A stretch of 64,000 nt of DNA. Origin: an uncultured Verrucomicrobiota bacterium (lineage in GTDB: Bacteria; Verrucomicrobiota; Kiritimatiellia; CAIQIC01; Lenti-01). A program made the translations under genes and the position numbers. Under the pieces are notes generated by a model. It saw only the letters and a program-made list of their open reading frames with translations. It was not told where the DNA came from and ran no database searches. Positions 50,043 through 59,524 of the stretch are shown piece by piece (the stretch's first letter is position 1; each line of letters opens with the position of its first letter). The stretch spans positions 52,424-116,423 of the forward strand of contig CALMNW010000022.1 of assembly GCA_937872095.1 (NCBI GenBank). Direction: 5' to 3'.

Positions 50043-52243
50043 CGCTGCTGTCGCTGTTGCTTGCGGCCCTGTTGGCCGGCGCCACGTTCGGCGTCCGCAA
50101 TTCCATTTCGACGTCGGCACCCGCGCCAACCGAGAAAACCGAACGCGAATCGACGAAATGGGAATTGCCCGACTGCATCGACACCGCCACCCAGCAGGAC
50201 CTCTCGCTCCAAACCGCCGCTTCGTTGTCGCGACAATTCAAGGAAGCCTGCCAAGCGCACGGCGTTTCCAATTCCGACGTCGAATCCAATCTTTTCGCGT
50301 TTTTCGACGATTGCGCGGCCTTTTTCGCGCAACAGCCCGACCGGAAAAACAGCGTTGATTTGCTGCAACAAGCCGAAACCCTGCGCGCCGCCCCTTGCGA
50401 CGAACCCGGCCTGATTTACTGCCAAGGTCGTTTGTTGCAGGCCTCCGGCCAGCCCGCGCAGGCGCTGGACCATTTTTTCCAAGCCGCCGCGCTTTTCGAC
50501 CGGTTCGGATATCCCGCCGTCCTGAAAGCCCGCAACGCCGTCAGCATCGTCTTCTCGCTCGGACGACTCGACGATGATCCACCCGCCGAACAAAGCAACG
50601 CCTGGAAATCCCGCGCCCGGGAATATGTCGCCCAAGCCATCGCCCAAGGCCCGTTAGAGCCCGAAGACTTCCGCCCGTTCTACGAACTCATCAAGGACAA
50701 CGGCGAAAGGATCTTCGACAAACGCGACAACGACGGCCATCGCCTGCTCGTCGCGCGCATCGCGGAACTCGGCGGCAGCGAGACCTGGCTCGGCCAGTTG
50801 CTCGCCGGCCGCGACCACTACGACCAAGCCTGGGATTTCCGCGGCAGCGGCCTTGCCAGCACCGTTACGTCCGAAGGCTGGCAAGGATTTCGCGACCATC
50901 TGGCCCAGGCCGTTCCTCACCTGCAAGCCGCCCGCGAACGGCAACCCGGCTTTCCCGAACCCACCCAACTCCTGCTGGCGATCGCCGGTCTCGGGCACTA
51001 CCCCGGCCCCGAGTCCCGCTTCGAGCTGTTCCGGCAAATCGTGTGCGCCCAAATCGATTATTGGCCCGCTTATCGCTCTCTGATCTGGTATTCCCGACCC
51101 CGCTGGGGCGGTTCCGCGCGAAAAACCCTCGATATCGTCCGCATGGCCTCCGAAAGCCAGCGTTTCGACACCGCGGTTCCCGAATTCGCCATCCGGTTGT
51201 ACAAGATCGCCTCGGACGACCAGGCGATGTATCCCGGTGCCTATGCCGTTCTCGGCTGCACGAACACCTTGTGGCGGGATGCCGACGGCTGGGACACGTT
51301 CCGCCGCGTTTACGAAGGCTATCTCCGTTATCCGCACCCCATCCCGTTCGAACGCGCGCTGCTGGCGCGCAACTACCTCGATTACGCCCACCAATTCGAC
51401 CGTCCCGACGAATTCCTCCGCATCGCCGCGGAACGAACGGCGGACGGTTCGATCGATCCGAATGACTTCGCCCGCTTCTGCGGCTATTCCATCGATCTGG
51501 CCGCCGCAAAGGCCCGGCTCCAGACCGAACGCCCCAAGGCTTGGGCACGTCTCCGCCAAGCTTGCGAGACGGGCGACGTCTCGCAGGCCACAACCGCCCT
51601 GAACGAACTCGCCGCCGCCGCGCCGGAAGCCGACGCCTATCTGGAACATCTCCGGCGCACCCTCCGGATCCGCACGCAACTCGAGCCCGAACGCGATTGG
51701 CAGGATTGCGCCGCCATTCCCGGCTTAGGCCTCTGGATCCAACGCAAGGGCTCCTGGCGTCCCGCTTTGGACGGCGCGTTCCTCGGCGCCACCGATTGCG
51801 ACCGCAACATGCTCCTCGTCCATAGCTCCGTCCCCGGCGGATGCGAAATCGCCGCCGACGTCGAAATTCTCGAAGTTCCCGAGGGCGAAGCGCCCAATGT
51901 CGGCCTGATCGTCGCCCGCAGCCCCTCCACGTTCGCCGCGCTCACCCTTTATCCCGAGCAAAACGAAATCCGCCTTTCGCGGGGCAAAGACAAATACAGC
52001 CGCACCGCGCCGCTGCCGCCCGCTTCCGGTTCCGGACCGCGGCGCCTGCGCCTGCGCTTCGCGAACGGCCTCTTCGACGCATGGATCGACGGTACCCCTT
52101 GTTTCACCGCCCAGTCATTGCCCAAAATGGACGCGGGCATATCCGTTCGCCCGGGACTCGGGGCCTTCTACAAGAGCGAAAACGCCCGTTGTCTCTTCCG
52201 CAACGTCCGGCTCCATCCGACGGCCTCCTTCGAGTCCCCCTGA
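50039..52243 (+). CDS. Large secreted protein, TPR-like body with C-terminal LamG/DUF1080-like fold
   Basis: 734 aa; N-terminal hydrophobic segment; C-term FLGATDCDRNMLLVHSSVPGGCEIAADVEILEVPEGEAPNVGLIVAR...RLRLRFANGLFDAWIDG; ATGA overlap. Confidence 0.65.
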   Translation: MTLLSLLLAALLAGATFGVRNSISTSAPAPTEKTERESTKWELPDCIDTATQQDLSLQTAASLSRQFKEACQAHGVSNSDVESNLFAFFDDCAAFFAQQPDRKNSVDLLQQAETLRAAPCDEPGLIYCQGRLLQASGQPAQALDHFFQAAALFDRFGYPAVLKARNAVSIVFSLGRLDDDPPAEQSNAWKSRAREYVAQAIAQGPLEPEDFRPFYELIKDNGERIFDKRDNDGHRLLVARIAELGGSETWLGQLLAGRDHYDQAWDFRGSGLASTVTSEGWQGFRDHLAQAVPHLQAARERQPGFPEPTQLLLAIAGLGHYPGPESRFELFRQIVCAQIDYWPAYRSLIWYSRPRWGGSARKTLDIVRMASESQRFDTAVPEFAIRLYKIASDDQAMYPGAYAVLGCTNTLWRDADGWDTFRRVYEGYLRYPHPIPFERALLARNYLDYAHQFDRPDEFLRIAAERTADGSIDPNDFARFCGYSIDLAAAKARLQTERPKAWARLRQACETGDVSQATTALNELAAAAPEADAYLEHLRRTLRIRTQLEPERDWQDCAAIPGLGLWIQRKGSWRPALDGAFLGATDCDRNMLLVHSSVPGGCEIAADVEILEVPEGEAPNVGLIVARSPSTFAALTLYPEQNEIRLSRGKDKYSRTAPLPPASGSGPRRLRLRFANGLFDAWIDGTPCFTAQSLPKMDAGISVRPGLGAFYKSENARCLFRNVRLHPTASFESP

Positions 52244-52288
52244 TTCGCCCCGGCCAAACCTTTGCGGCGCGGCAAATCGCGGCCCGCG

Positions 52289-52311
52289 ATTTTTCCACGC
52301 TATGGAAAAAT
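52289..52311. repeat. Palindrome D: ATTTTTCCA-CGCTA-TGGAAAAAT
   Basis: Single unit of array family, upstream of tpx. Confidence 0.88.
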
Positions 52312-52381
52312 CCGGCCGGCCGGTTGAATCCCGGCGCCCATCGCGTATATTGGCCCCACATCATCCAACGGAGAAACCAAC

Positions 52382-52882
52382 ATGGCGACCATCACGTTCA
52401 AGGGCAATCCCATCCACACCTCGGGCAATCTGCCCGCAAAAGGCGCAACCGCCCCGGACTTCAAACTGACGAAAACGGACTTGTCCGACGTCTCGCTGAA
52501 GGATTTCGCGGGCATGAAGAAAATCCTCAACGTCACGCCGAGCTTGGACACCGGCGTCTGCGCGACGTCGGCCAAGAAGTTCAACGAAGCCGTTTCCAGC
52601 CTCGGCGACGTCGTCTTGCTGAACGTTTCCGCCGATTTGCCGTTCGCGGCGGGCCGTTTCTGCGAAAGCAACGGTCTGATGAACGTCGTGGCGCTCTCGA
52701 CGTTCCGCTCGCCGGATTTCGCCCAGGCCTATGGCGTGCGGATCGTCGACGGTCCGTTGGCCGGCCTGACCGCTCGCGCCGTCGTGGTTCTCGATGCGCA
52801 GAACAAGGTGCTCCACGCCGAACTCGTTCCCGAAATCGCGCAGGAGCCGAACTACGAGGCCGCGCTGGCGGCAGTCCGCTGA
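52382..52882 (+). CDS. tpx: Thiol peroxidase (atypical 2-Cys peroxiredoxin)
   Basis: [60 protein letters not shown]. Confidence 0.95.
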   Translation: MATITFKGNPIHTSGNLPAKGATAPDFKLTKTDLSDVSLKDFAGMKKILNVTPSLDTGVCATSAKKFNEAVSSLGDVVLLNVSADLPFAAGRFCESNGLMNVVALSTFRSPDFAQAYGVRIVDGPLAGLTARAVVVLDAQNKVLHAELVPEIAQEPNYEAALAAVR

Positions 52883-52895
52883 CCGGAGGCAACCC

Positions 52896-53270
52896 ATGAC
52901 CGACGACCTGTGCGCCATCGCCGAAAACCGCGGCGTCCCCGCCATCCGGCGGCACGTCTTCCTGTGCTGCGACCAAACCAAGCCCAACTGCTGCACGAAG
53001 GAACAAGGACTCGCTTCGTGGGATTACCTGAAGAAGCGGCTTGAGGAACTGAAGTTGACCGGCGACGGCGGCATCTACCGGACCAAGGCCAATTGCTTCC
53101 GCATCTGCCAAGGCGGGCCCATCGCCGTGGTCTATCCGGAAGGCGCTTGGTATCGCGGCTGCACGCCCGAAGTGCTCGAGCGCATCATCCAGGAGCACCT
53201 GATCGGCGGAAAACCGGTCGCGGAATATCTCATCGCCCGGCGTCCCCTGCCCGCCCCGTCGGCGGACTAG
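52896..53270 (+). CDS. Thioredoxin-like [2Fe-2S] ferredoxin
   Basis: [33 protein letters not shown]...[40 protein letters not shown]. Confidence 0.9.
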   Translation: MTDDLCAIAENRGVPAIRRHVFLCCDQTKPNCCTKEQGLASWDYLKKRLEELKLTGDGGIYRTKANCFRICQGGPIAVVYPEGAWYRGCTPEVLERIIQEHLIGGKPVAEYLIARRPLPAPSAD

Positions 53271-53350
53271 GCGCGCGCGGGCCGGCCGCGAAAGCCTCTC
53301 CGGACCGCTTTGCCATTGTTTTCGCCGGGCGGCTCCGCCATATTTTCCGC

Positions 53351-54400
53351 ATGAACGCCTTTCGCGCCTTCCGCCTTGGCCTCGTCGCCATGGGAATCGC
53401 AGCTCTGTTCTGGACCGGTTGCGTCCACGTGCCGACCGGGCCACGGCCCGTGCCGCCGCCTACCGCGCCGCCCGTCCCCTTGAATCTTCCGCCCGTCGTT
53501 CCGCCGCCCGCGCCGCCCCCGCCTCCGCCGCCAACCGAGCCGGCCGTCCCCGTCGACGTCGCGTTCGCCATCCAGGTCCGCCTCGACCGGGAGAATATCA
53601 GTTGCGGGGGCATCGATGGCCGCTGGGGCGCCAAGAGCGAAAAAGCCCTCGCCGCCTGGCAGAAGAAAAACGGCCAACCCGCCGCCGGACAAGTCGACGA
53701 ATCCGTCGTCGCCGCTCTCGGCGACACCAACGGCGTCATGACCTCCTATTCCGTCGCGGCCGCCGACCACGCCGCGCTCACGCCCTATCCCTCCTCCTGG
53801 CTCGAGCGCTCCCGGCAGGAGCGCATGGGATATTCGTCCATCGAAGAGATGCTCGCCGAAAAATTCCACGTCTATCGCGCCACCTTGCGCCGCCTGAATC
53901 CCGGCGCGGCCTGGCCCGATCCGCCCGCCGGCACCGTCGTCGCCGTCCCTTCCGTGGCGACCAAGCCCCTGCCGCCGCTGTCCAAAATCGAAATCCGCCT
54001 GGCGCAAAAAACCCTCCGCGCCTACGACGCCGACGGAAAGCTGGTCGCCCAGTTCCCGTGCTCCATCGCGGCCGACAAGGCCAAGCGGCCGGAAAACCAA
54101 ACCCTCCGCGTCGTGCTTTGGGCGGAGCGGCCCGAATACACCTTCGATCCCGACCTGTTCGCCGAAGATCCCGAAGCCGTCGCCATCGGCAAGCGCCTTC
54201 GCATCCCGCCCGGCCCGAACAACCCCGTCGGCCTCGCCTGGATCGGCCTCGACCGGCCCGGCTACGGCATCCATGGCAGCCCGGCGCCCGAAGACATCAG
54301 CAAGACCGAATCGCACGGCTGCTTCCGCCTGACGAATTGGGATGCGCTCAAGCTCGTGCGCGCCGTCCGCAAGGACCTCCCCGTCATCGTCCTCCCCTAG
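53351..54400 (+). CDS. L,D-transpeptidase with peptidoglycan-binding domain, lipoprotein
   Basis: GIDGRWGAKSEKALAAWQKKNGQP; GIHGSPAPEDISKTESHGCFRLTNWDA YkuD motif; Pro-rich linker. Confidence 0.92.
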   Translation: MNAFRAFRLGLVAMGIAALFWTGCVHVPTGPRPVPPPTAPPVPLNLPPVVPPPAPPPPPPPTEPAVPVDVAFAIQVRLDRENISCGGIDGRWGAKSEKALAAWQKKNGQPAAGQVDESVVAALGDTNGVMTSYSVAAADHAALTPYPSSWLERSRQERMGYSSIEEMLAEKFHVYRATLRRLNPGAAWPDPPAGTVVAVPSVATKPLPPLSKIEIRLAQKTLRAYDADGKLVAQFPCSIAADKAKRPENQTLRVVLWAERPEYTFDPDLFAEDPEAVAIGKRLRIPPGPNNPVGLAWIGLDRPGYGIHGSPAPEDISKTESHGCFRLTNWDALKLVRAVRKDLPVIVLP

Positions 54401-54409
54401 GGACGCGGA

Positions 54410-55630
54410 TCAGTCCGGCACCGACACCCCGACGCGATAGGCGCGATTCCCCTCGAAATCCGACTCGTCCTCCAGCGCCATCGCCGCGCCCGTCCCCGGC
54501 CGGCTCGTGACGGACGACCATTCGCCCGCGGCGAGATCGCCGCAGGCGTCCAGCGAATAGACCCGGCCCGTCGACGTCGCGAAAACGGGCGCCGGCCGGT
54601 TCGTCGGCGAGAGGCCGGCGATCGCGAAGCGCGCGCCGGCGTTCGTCGGGGCGCTGTCCAAGACGAATTCCTCCCAATCGGTCATGCCGTCGCCGTCGAA
54701 ATCGTTCGTGCCCCCGCCGAAGCGGTCGATCCCGCCGTGGCGTTCTTCCCAGACGTCGGCGATTTCGTCGCGGTCGCGGTCCGCGCCCAGCCGGCACCAC
54801 AGGGCCCAGGCCGCGTAGGCCTTGAGGTTCGCGTTCAACGGCTGGCTGTGCGCCGCTCCGCAGTCGTACCAATCGACGTTCTGCACGTGCGCATCTTGCC
54901 ATTCCGTCGCCCAGTTGCCGATCGCCGCGCCGCCCGCGCCCGCGTAGACCGAGCAATCGTCTCCGACGTATTCATAATAGGTTCCGTCCGGATCGTGGTG
55001 TTCGACGTCGTTGAAATCGTAGAGAATCCGGTCGTTCGTCGCGCACCAGGCGCGGATCGCCGCGCACGCGGCCTTGTTGGCCGCGTCGTCCCAGATGTCG
55101 ACGTGCCCCGTCATGTAGACGAACGCCACGTGCGGATAATCGCGCTCGAACGTCGCCATCGGCTCCAGATACTCGTTGGTCAGCGTTCCCGCCGAGTACT
55201 TGTCGTCCATCTGCCCGCACCACGACCAGATCACGACGTTCACGTCGGCGTTCGCCGGATCGTCCAGATAGTTGCTCGTGCAGACGACCCAGTCGGGATA
55301 GTAGCCCACGTCGTTGCACAGCGCATAATCGTGCAGATCCAGCGCGCCGCCGCTGCCGCCGTTGTTCCACGCGAAGGCGTCCGCCGGCAGCGCCAAGCCC
55401 TTGCCCCCGCCGTTGGCGAACCCCACCAGCCCCGACATGCCGTCCGTCAGCTGGCTGCCGTGCGACGTGTGGCCATACGCGATGTGGAGAGACGCCTTCG
55501 CCCGCTCGATCTGCGGCTGCGTCAGCTGCGCGACGTCCACGTCGCGGTGGTCGATCAAGACCGGCGCCGCCCCGCACGCGCCCGCGGCGAGAATCGCCGC
55601 CGCCAAACCGATCCGGATTCCCGCGCTCAT
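54410..55630 (-). CDS. Secreted protein with GHTSHGSQ motif and C-terminal calcium-binding-type repeat
   Basis: LHIAYGHTSHGSQLTDGMSGL; DRDRDEIADVWEERHGG..NDFDGDGMTDWEEF. Confidence 0.7.
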   Translation of the reverse strand: MSAGIRIGLAAAILAAGACGAAPVLIDHRDVDVAQLTQPQIERAKASLHIAYGHTSHGSQLTDGMSGLVGFANGGGKGLALPADAFAWNNGGSGGALDLHDYALCNDVGYYPDWVVCTSNYLDDPANADVNVVIWSWCGQMDDKYSAGTLTNEYLEPMATFERDYPHVAFVYMTGHVDIWDDAANKAACAAIRAWCATNDRILYDFNDVEHHDPDGTYYEYVGDDCSVYAGAGGAAIGNWATEWQDAHVQNVDWYDCGAAHSQPLNANLKAYAAWALWCRLGADRDRDEIADVWEERHGGIDRFGGGTNDFDGDGMTDWEEFVLDSAPTNAGARFAIAGLSPTNRPAPVFATSTGRVYSLDACGDLAAGEWSSVTSRPGTGAAMALEDESDFEGNRAYRVGVSVPD

Positions 55631-56745
55631 TCTTTCTTCCTCGTGCCGGGATCCGTCTCCGGAATCTGCGGGCGCCCGAACAGGAACCGCAGCCAATGCG
55701 GCGTCATGCGCGCCCAGGCCTCTTCGTTGTGCTCCGCCCAGCTCTCGATGCGCACGGCGAGATTCTTTTCGGGAAAGCCCATGCCCTTCAGCACGTTCGC
55801 CATCTTCAGCGTTCCGTCCAGCAGCTTCGCCTCGAGTTCGCCCGCGCCGCCGCACGACAGGAACAGCCGCAGATCCGGCAGGTTGCCCCGGGACGCTTCC
55901 ACCATCCGGAAGCATTCCGGATCGTAGCGGTCCGCGAAGGCCGGCGACAGGCACGCCGCGCCGAAATACACGTCCGGCCGTTTCCACGCCGCGTAGAACG
56001 AGATCAATCCGCCCATGCTCGAGCCGGCGATGGCCGCACGCTCCGGCTCCGTCCGCCAGGTGGCATCCACCAGCGGCTTCAGTTCCTCGACCAGGAACCG
56101 CAGGTAGGCGTCGCCCTTCCGCGCGGGGGAGTATTCGTCGAACCGCTCGTCGGTGCAGTCGGCCGCCACCACGATGAACGGTTCCAGTTCGCCGTTGAGG
56201 ATCATGTCCTGCGCCAGTTCGTCCACCTGCCAGTCCTTGCCCCAGGTGGACGTCGACGGATCGAAGACCTGCCGTCCGTCGTGCATGTAGAGCACCGGAT
56301 AGCGCTTCGTCGGCCGCGCGTCGTAGCCCGGCGGAAACCACACGATCACGTCGCGGTCCCGATCCAGGAATTTCGAATGGATCTGCGGCAAACGCCGGTA
56401 ATCCCCCGTGATGCCCGGCTTCACCTTCGCCAGGCGATCGTCTTTCCAGCCCGCCACGCGGATCTCGACCGCGCCCCCCTCGACGGGCCGCAGCACGTGG
56501 TTCGTCATGAGCTTCCCTTGCGCGTCCACTTCTTCCGTTTCCCAGCTTCCGCGCGTGACCTTGAATTCGACCGGTTCGGCCGTGCGCAGCGACACCGTCG
56601 CTTCCCAGCGCGTGTCGGCCGTCCGGGTCATGGGCACGGCGGAAACGTGCCAGCGGCCCAGTTCTTCCGAACTGCCTGTCAGAAACACCTGTTCGCCCAC
56701 CCCCAGCGATATCGCCGTCTGCACCACCACCAGCATCCGCATCAT
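55627..56745 (-). CDS. CBM20-like plus enterochelin-esterase/feruloyl-esterase-like hydrolase
   Basis: GEQVFLTGSSEELGRWHVSAVPM starch-binding-like; YPVLYMHDGRQVFD; AIAGSSMGGLISFYAAWKRPDVY. Confidence 0.85.
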   Translation of the reverse strand: MMRMLVVVQTAISLGVGEQVFLTGSSEELGRWHVSAVPMTRTADTRWEATVSLRTAEPVEFKVTRGSWETEEVDAQGKLMTNHVLRPVEGGAVEIRVAGWKDDRLAKVKPGITGDYRRLPQIHSKFLDRDRDVIVWFPPGYDARPTKRYPVLYMHDGRQVFDPSTSTWGKDWQVDELAQDMILNGELEPFIVVAADCTDERFDEYSPARKGDAYLRFLVEELKPLVDATWRTEPERAAIAGSSMGGLISFYAAWKRPDVYFGAACLSPAFADRYDPECFRMVEASRGNLPDLRLFLSCGGAGELEAKLLDGTLKMANVLKGMGFPEKNLAVRIESWAEHNEEAWARMTPHWLRFLFGRPQIPETDPGTRKKE

Positions 56746-56889
56746 GTCCGCTCCTTGCCCACGGGCGCGCCCGCACCTTCCGTTTATGCCGGATTTTCCG
56801 CCGCCTGTAAACGCCGGAGCCGTTCTTCCGCATTGCGGCCCCTCCCCCCCTGCGCTATGCTCGGCGGAAATTTCAAGGAGATCGCTTCC

Positions 56890-57696
56890 ATGATCCATCC
56901 CACCGCCATCGTCGAGCCCGGCGCGCAGCTCGGAACCGACGTCCAGATCGGCCCCTACGCCTACGTCGCGGCCACAGCCCGCCTCGGCGACGGCTGCGTC
57001 CTCGCCCCCCATGCCGTCGTTCTCGGCCATACCACGCTCGGTGCGCGCTGCAAGGTCCATTCCGGCGCCGTCATCGGCGATTTGCCCCAGGATCTGTCGT
57101 TCAAGGACGAGCCGACCTACGTCGTCGCCGGCGACGACTGCACGTTCCGCGAAGGCGTCACCGTCCACCGCGGCACCAAGCCGGGCACGACCACCCGCAT
57201 CGGCAACCGCGTCTTCATGATGGCCAACTCGCACGCCGCGCACAACTGCGAGGTCGGCGACCAGACCATTCTCGCCAACGGCGTCCTGCTGGCGGGCTAC
57301 GTCGTCGTCGGCGAACGCTGCTTCTTCGGGGGCAATTCCGGCGTCCACCAGTTCTGCCACGTCGGCCGTTTTGCCATGGTCGGCGCCGCGCACATCGTCA
57401 CCAAGGATCTCCCGCCTTTCTGCATCGCGCCGACCAGCGGCAACGCGCTCGTCGCCGGCCTCAACGTCGTCGGCCTGCGCCGCGCCGGATTCACCGCCGA
57501 ACAGCGCGCCCAGATCAAGCAGGCCTTCAACCTGCTCTACCGCTCCGGACTCAACGTCTCCCAGGCCCGCGAGCGCCTGCGCGCCGAAGCCGCCAACCCG
57601 TTCGCGGGCGAATTCGCCGAATTCCTCGCCCAGGCCAAGCGCGGCATCTGCCGGCCTTCCTTCGACGTCTCCGGCGCCGACGAATCCGATGCCTGA
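56890..57696 (+). CDS. lpxA: Acyl-[ACP]-UDP-N-acetylglucosamine O-acyltransferase
   Basis: IHPTAIVEPGAQLGTDVQIGPYAYV hexapeptide repeats; IGDLPQDLSFKDEPTYV; HVAHNCE-like SHAAHNCEVGDQ; GLRRAGF. Confidence 0.95.
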   Translation: MIHPTAIVEPGAQLGTDVQIGPYAYVAATARLGDGCVLAPHAVVLGHTTLGARCKVHSGAVIGDLPQDLSFKDEPTYVVAGDDCTFREGVTVHRGTKPGTTTRIGNRVFMMANSHAAHNCEVGDQTILANGVLLAGYVVVGERCFFGGNSGVHQFCHVGRFAMVGAAHIVTKDLPPFCIAPTSGNALVAGLNVVGLRRAGFTAEQRAQIKQAFNLLYRSGLNVSQARERLRAEAANPFAGEFAEFLAQAKRGICRPSFDVSGADESDA

Positions 57697-58558
57697 AACC
57701 CCGTCCATCCGAACCGCGCTCGGGGGCTTTCCCGATTACGAGCTCATCGACTCCGGCCGCCGCTGCAAGCTCGAGCGCTTCGGACCCGTGACCGTCATCC
57801 GCGGCGAACCCAAGGCCTGGTGGGAACCCACCCTGCCGCCGGCCGAATGGGACCGCGCCCAGGCCGTCCACGACGAAGACGACGGCTGGGATCTGCGCCC
57901 CGGCTGCCCCCGCGAATGGACACTCCGCTACGGCGACCTGACCTTCCTCGCCCGCATTTCGGAAACCAGCAAACATCTCGGCGTCTTTCCCGAACAATCC
58001 CCCCATTGGCGCGCGATCCAGCAGACCGCCGCGCCCGGCGCGCGGCTGCTGAATCTATTCGGCTACACCGGCGCCGCCACCCTCGTCGCCGCCGCCGCCG
58101 GCTGGCAGCCCACGCACGTCGACGCCTCCAAGCCGGCCACCGCCTGGGCCCGCGAAAACCAAGCCGCCTCGCGTCTCGACGACAAGCCCATCCGCTGGAT
58201 CGTCGAAGACGCCGTCAAATACGTCCGCCGCGAAGTCAAGCGCGGCTCCCGCTACGACGGCATCCTGCTCGATCCGCCCGCCTTCGGCCGCGGCCCCGAC
58301 GGCAACGTCTGGAAGGTCGAACGCCAGCTGCCCGAACTGCTCGAGCTTTGTCACGAAGCCTTCTCCGAAAAACCGCGGTTGCTGCTCCTCACCACCTACA
58401 ACGTCGAAGCGTCCGCCCTCATGCTCCGCAATCTCGTCGCCGATTTGATGAAACCCTACGGCGGGCAGATCGAAGTCGGCGAACTCGCCCTGCCCCATTC
58501 CTCCGCCCCCGACCGCCTCCTGCCCCTCTCCATCTACGCCCGCTGGACCGCCCGTTGA
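57689..58558 (+). CDS. Class I SAM-dependent methyltransferase (RlmI/RlmK-like)
   Basis: LLNLFGYTGAATLVAAAAGWQPTHVDASKPATAWARENQ; ILLDPPAFGRGP. Confidence 0.9.
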   Translation: MPETPSIRTALGGFPDYELIDSGRRCKLERFGPVTVIRGEPKAWWEPTLPPAEWDRAQAVHDEDDGWDLRPGCPREWTLRYGDLTFLARISETSKHLGVFPEQSPHWRAIQQTAAPGARLLNLFGYTGAATLVAAAAGWQPTHVDASKPATAWARENQAASRLDDKPIRWIVEDAVKYVRREVKRGSRYDGILLDPPAFGRGPDGNVWKVERQLPELLELCHEAFSEKPRLLLLTTYNVEASALMLRNLVADLMKPYGGQIEVGELALPHSSAPDRLLPLSIYARWTAR

Positions 58559-58566
58559 CCGCCGCC

Positions 58567-59523
58567 ATGAAGACCTTGCGCGACATCGGCGAAAATCGAC
58601 TCCTGCGGCACCTCCTGCCGCGGCTGCCGCAGCGTCCCGAAGTGGCCGTCGGCCCCGGGGACGATTGCGCCGTCGTGCGCGTGCCCGGTTCCGCCGACGA
58701 CTGGCTGTTCACCACCGATCCCGTCATCGAGCGCCGCCATTTCCTGCCCGAAACCCCCGCGCGCCTCGTCGGCCGCAAGGCCATCGCCCGCGCCGTTTCC
58801 GACGTCGCCGCGATGGGCGGCACGCCGCTGTGGATCCTCGTCGATCTCGTCGCGCCCGCGGCCACGCCCCTCGCCCGCATTCGCGGCCTCTACGCCGGCC
58901 TGGCCGCCGCCGCGCGGAAATGGGACCTCGCCATCCTCGGCGGCGACACCGCCGAGGGCGACGCTCTCGAACTGCATATCACCGGCGTCGGCCGCATCCC
59001 GCGCGGCACCGCCGTCCTGCGTTCCGGCGCGCGCCCCGGCGACCTCGTCTACGTCACCGGCGCCCTCGGCGGCGCCTACCTGCCCGGCTGCCGCCACCAC
59101 CTCGCGTTCGAACCGCGCCTCGCCGCCGGCCGCTTTCTCGCCGAACGGAAATTCGCAACCGCGCTGATGGATCTTTCCGACGGCCTCGCCGCCGATCTGC
59201 CGCGCCTGCTCGACGCTTCGAAGCGCGGCGTGCGCCTCGAAGCCGCCGCCATCCCGCTCTCCCGCGCCGCGCGCAAGACCCAGCAGCCCCTGCACCACGC
59301 CCTGTGCGACGGCGAAGATTTCGAACTGCTCTTCACGGTGTCACCCAAAAACCGTGCGCGCTTCGAAACCGCCTGGAAACGGTCTTTTCCGAAACTGCCC
59401 GCCGTCCGCATCGGCGAAATTCTCGCCGACCCGAAACGCCGCCGCCTCCATTTTCCCGGCGGACCCGCGGTGCCTCTCCAGGCCGGCGGCTACCAGCACT
59501 TCCTCGTCCACAAAGGCCGCTAA
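58567..59523 (+). CDS. thiL: Thiamine-monophosphate kinase
   Basis: GPGDDCAVVRVPG, TTDPVIERRHF, AVSDVAAMGGTPLWILVDL, GGDTAEGDAL, MDLSDGLAADLPRLLDAS, DGEDFELLFTV. Confidence 0.94.
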   Translation: MKTLRDIGENRLLRHLLPRLPQRPEVAVGPGDDCAVVRVPGSADDWLFTTDPVIERRHFLPETPARLVGRKAIARAVSDVAAMGGTPLWILVDLVAPAATPLARIRGLYAGLAAAARKWDLAILGGDTAEGDALELHITGVGRIPRGTAVLRSGARPGDLVYVTGALGGAYLPGCRHHLAFEPRLAAGRFLAERKFATALMDLSDGLAADLPRLLDASKRGVRLEAAAIPLSRAARKTQQPLHHALCDGEDFELLFTVSPKNRARFETAWKRSFPKLPAVRIGEILADPKRRRLHFPGGPAVPLQAGGYQHFLVHKGR

Positions 59524-59524
59524 C

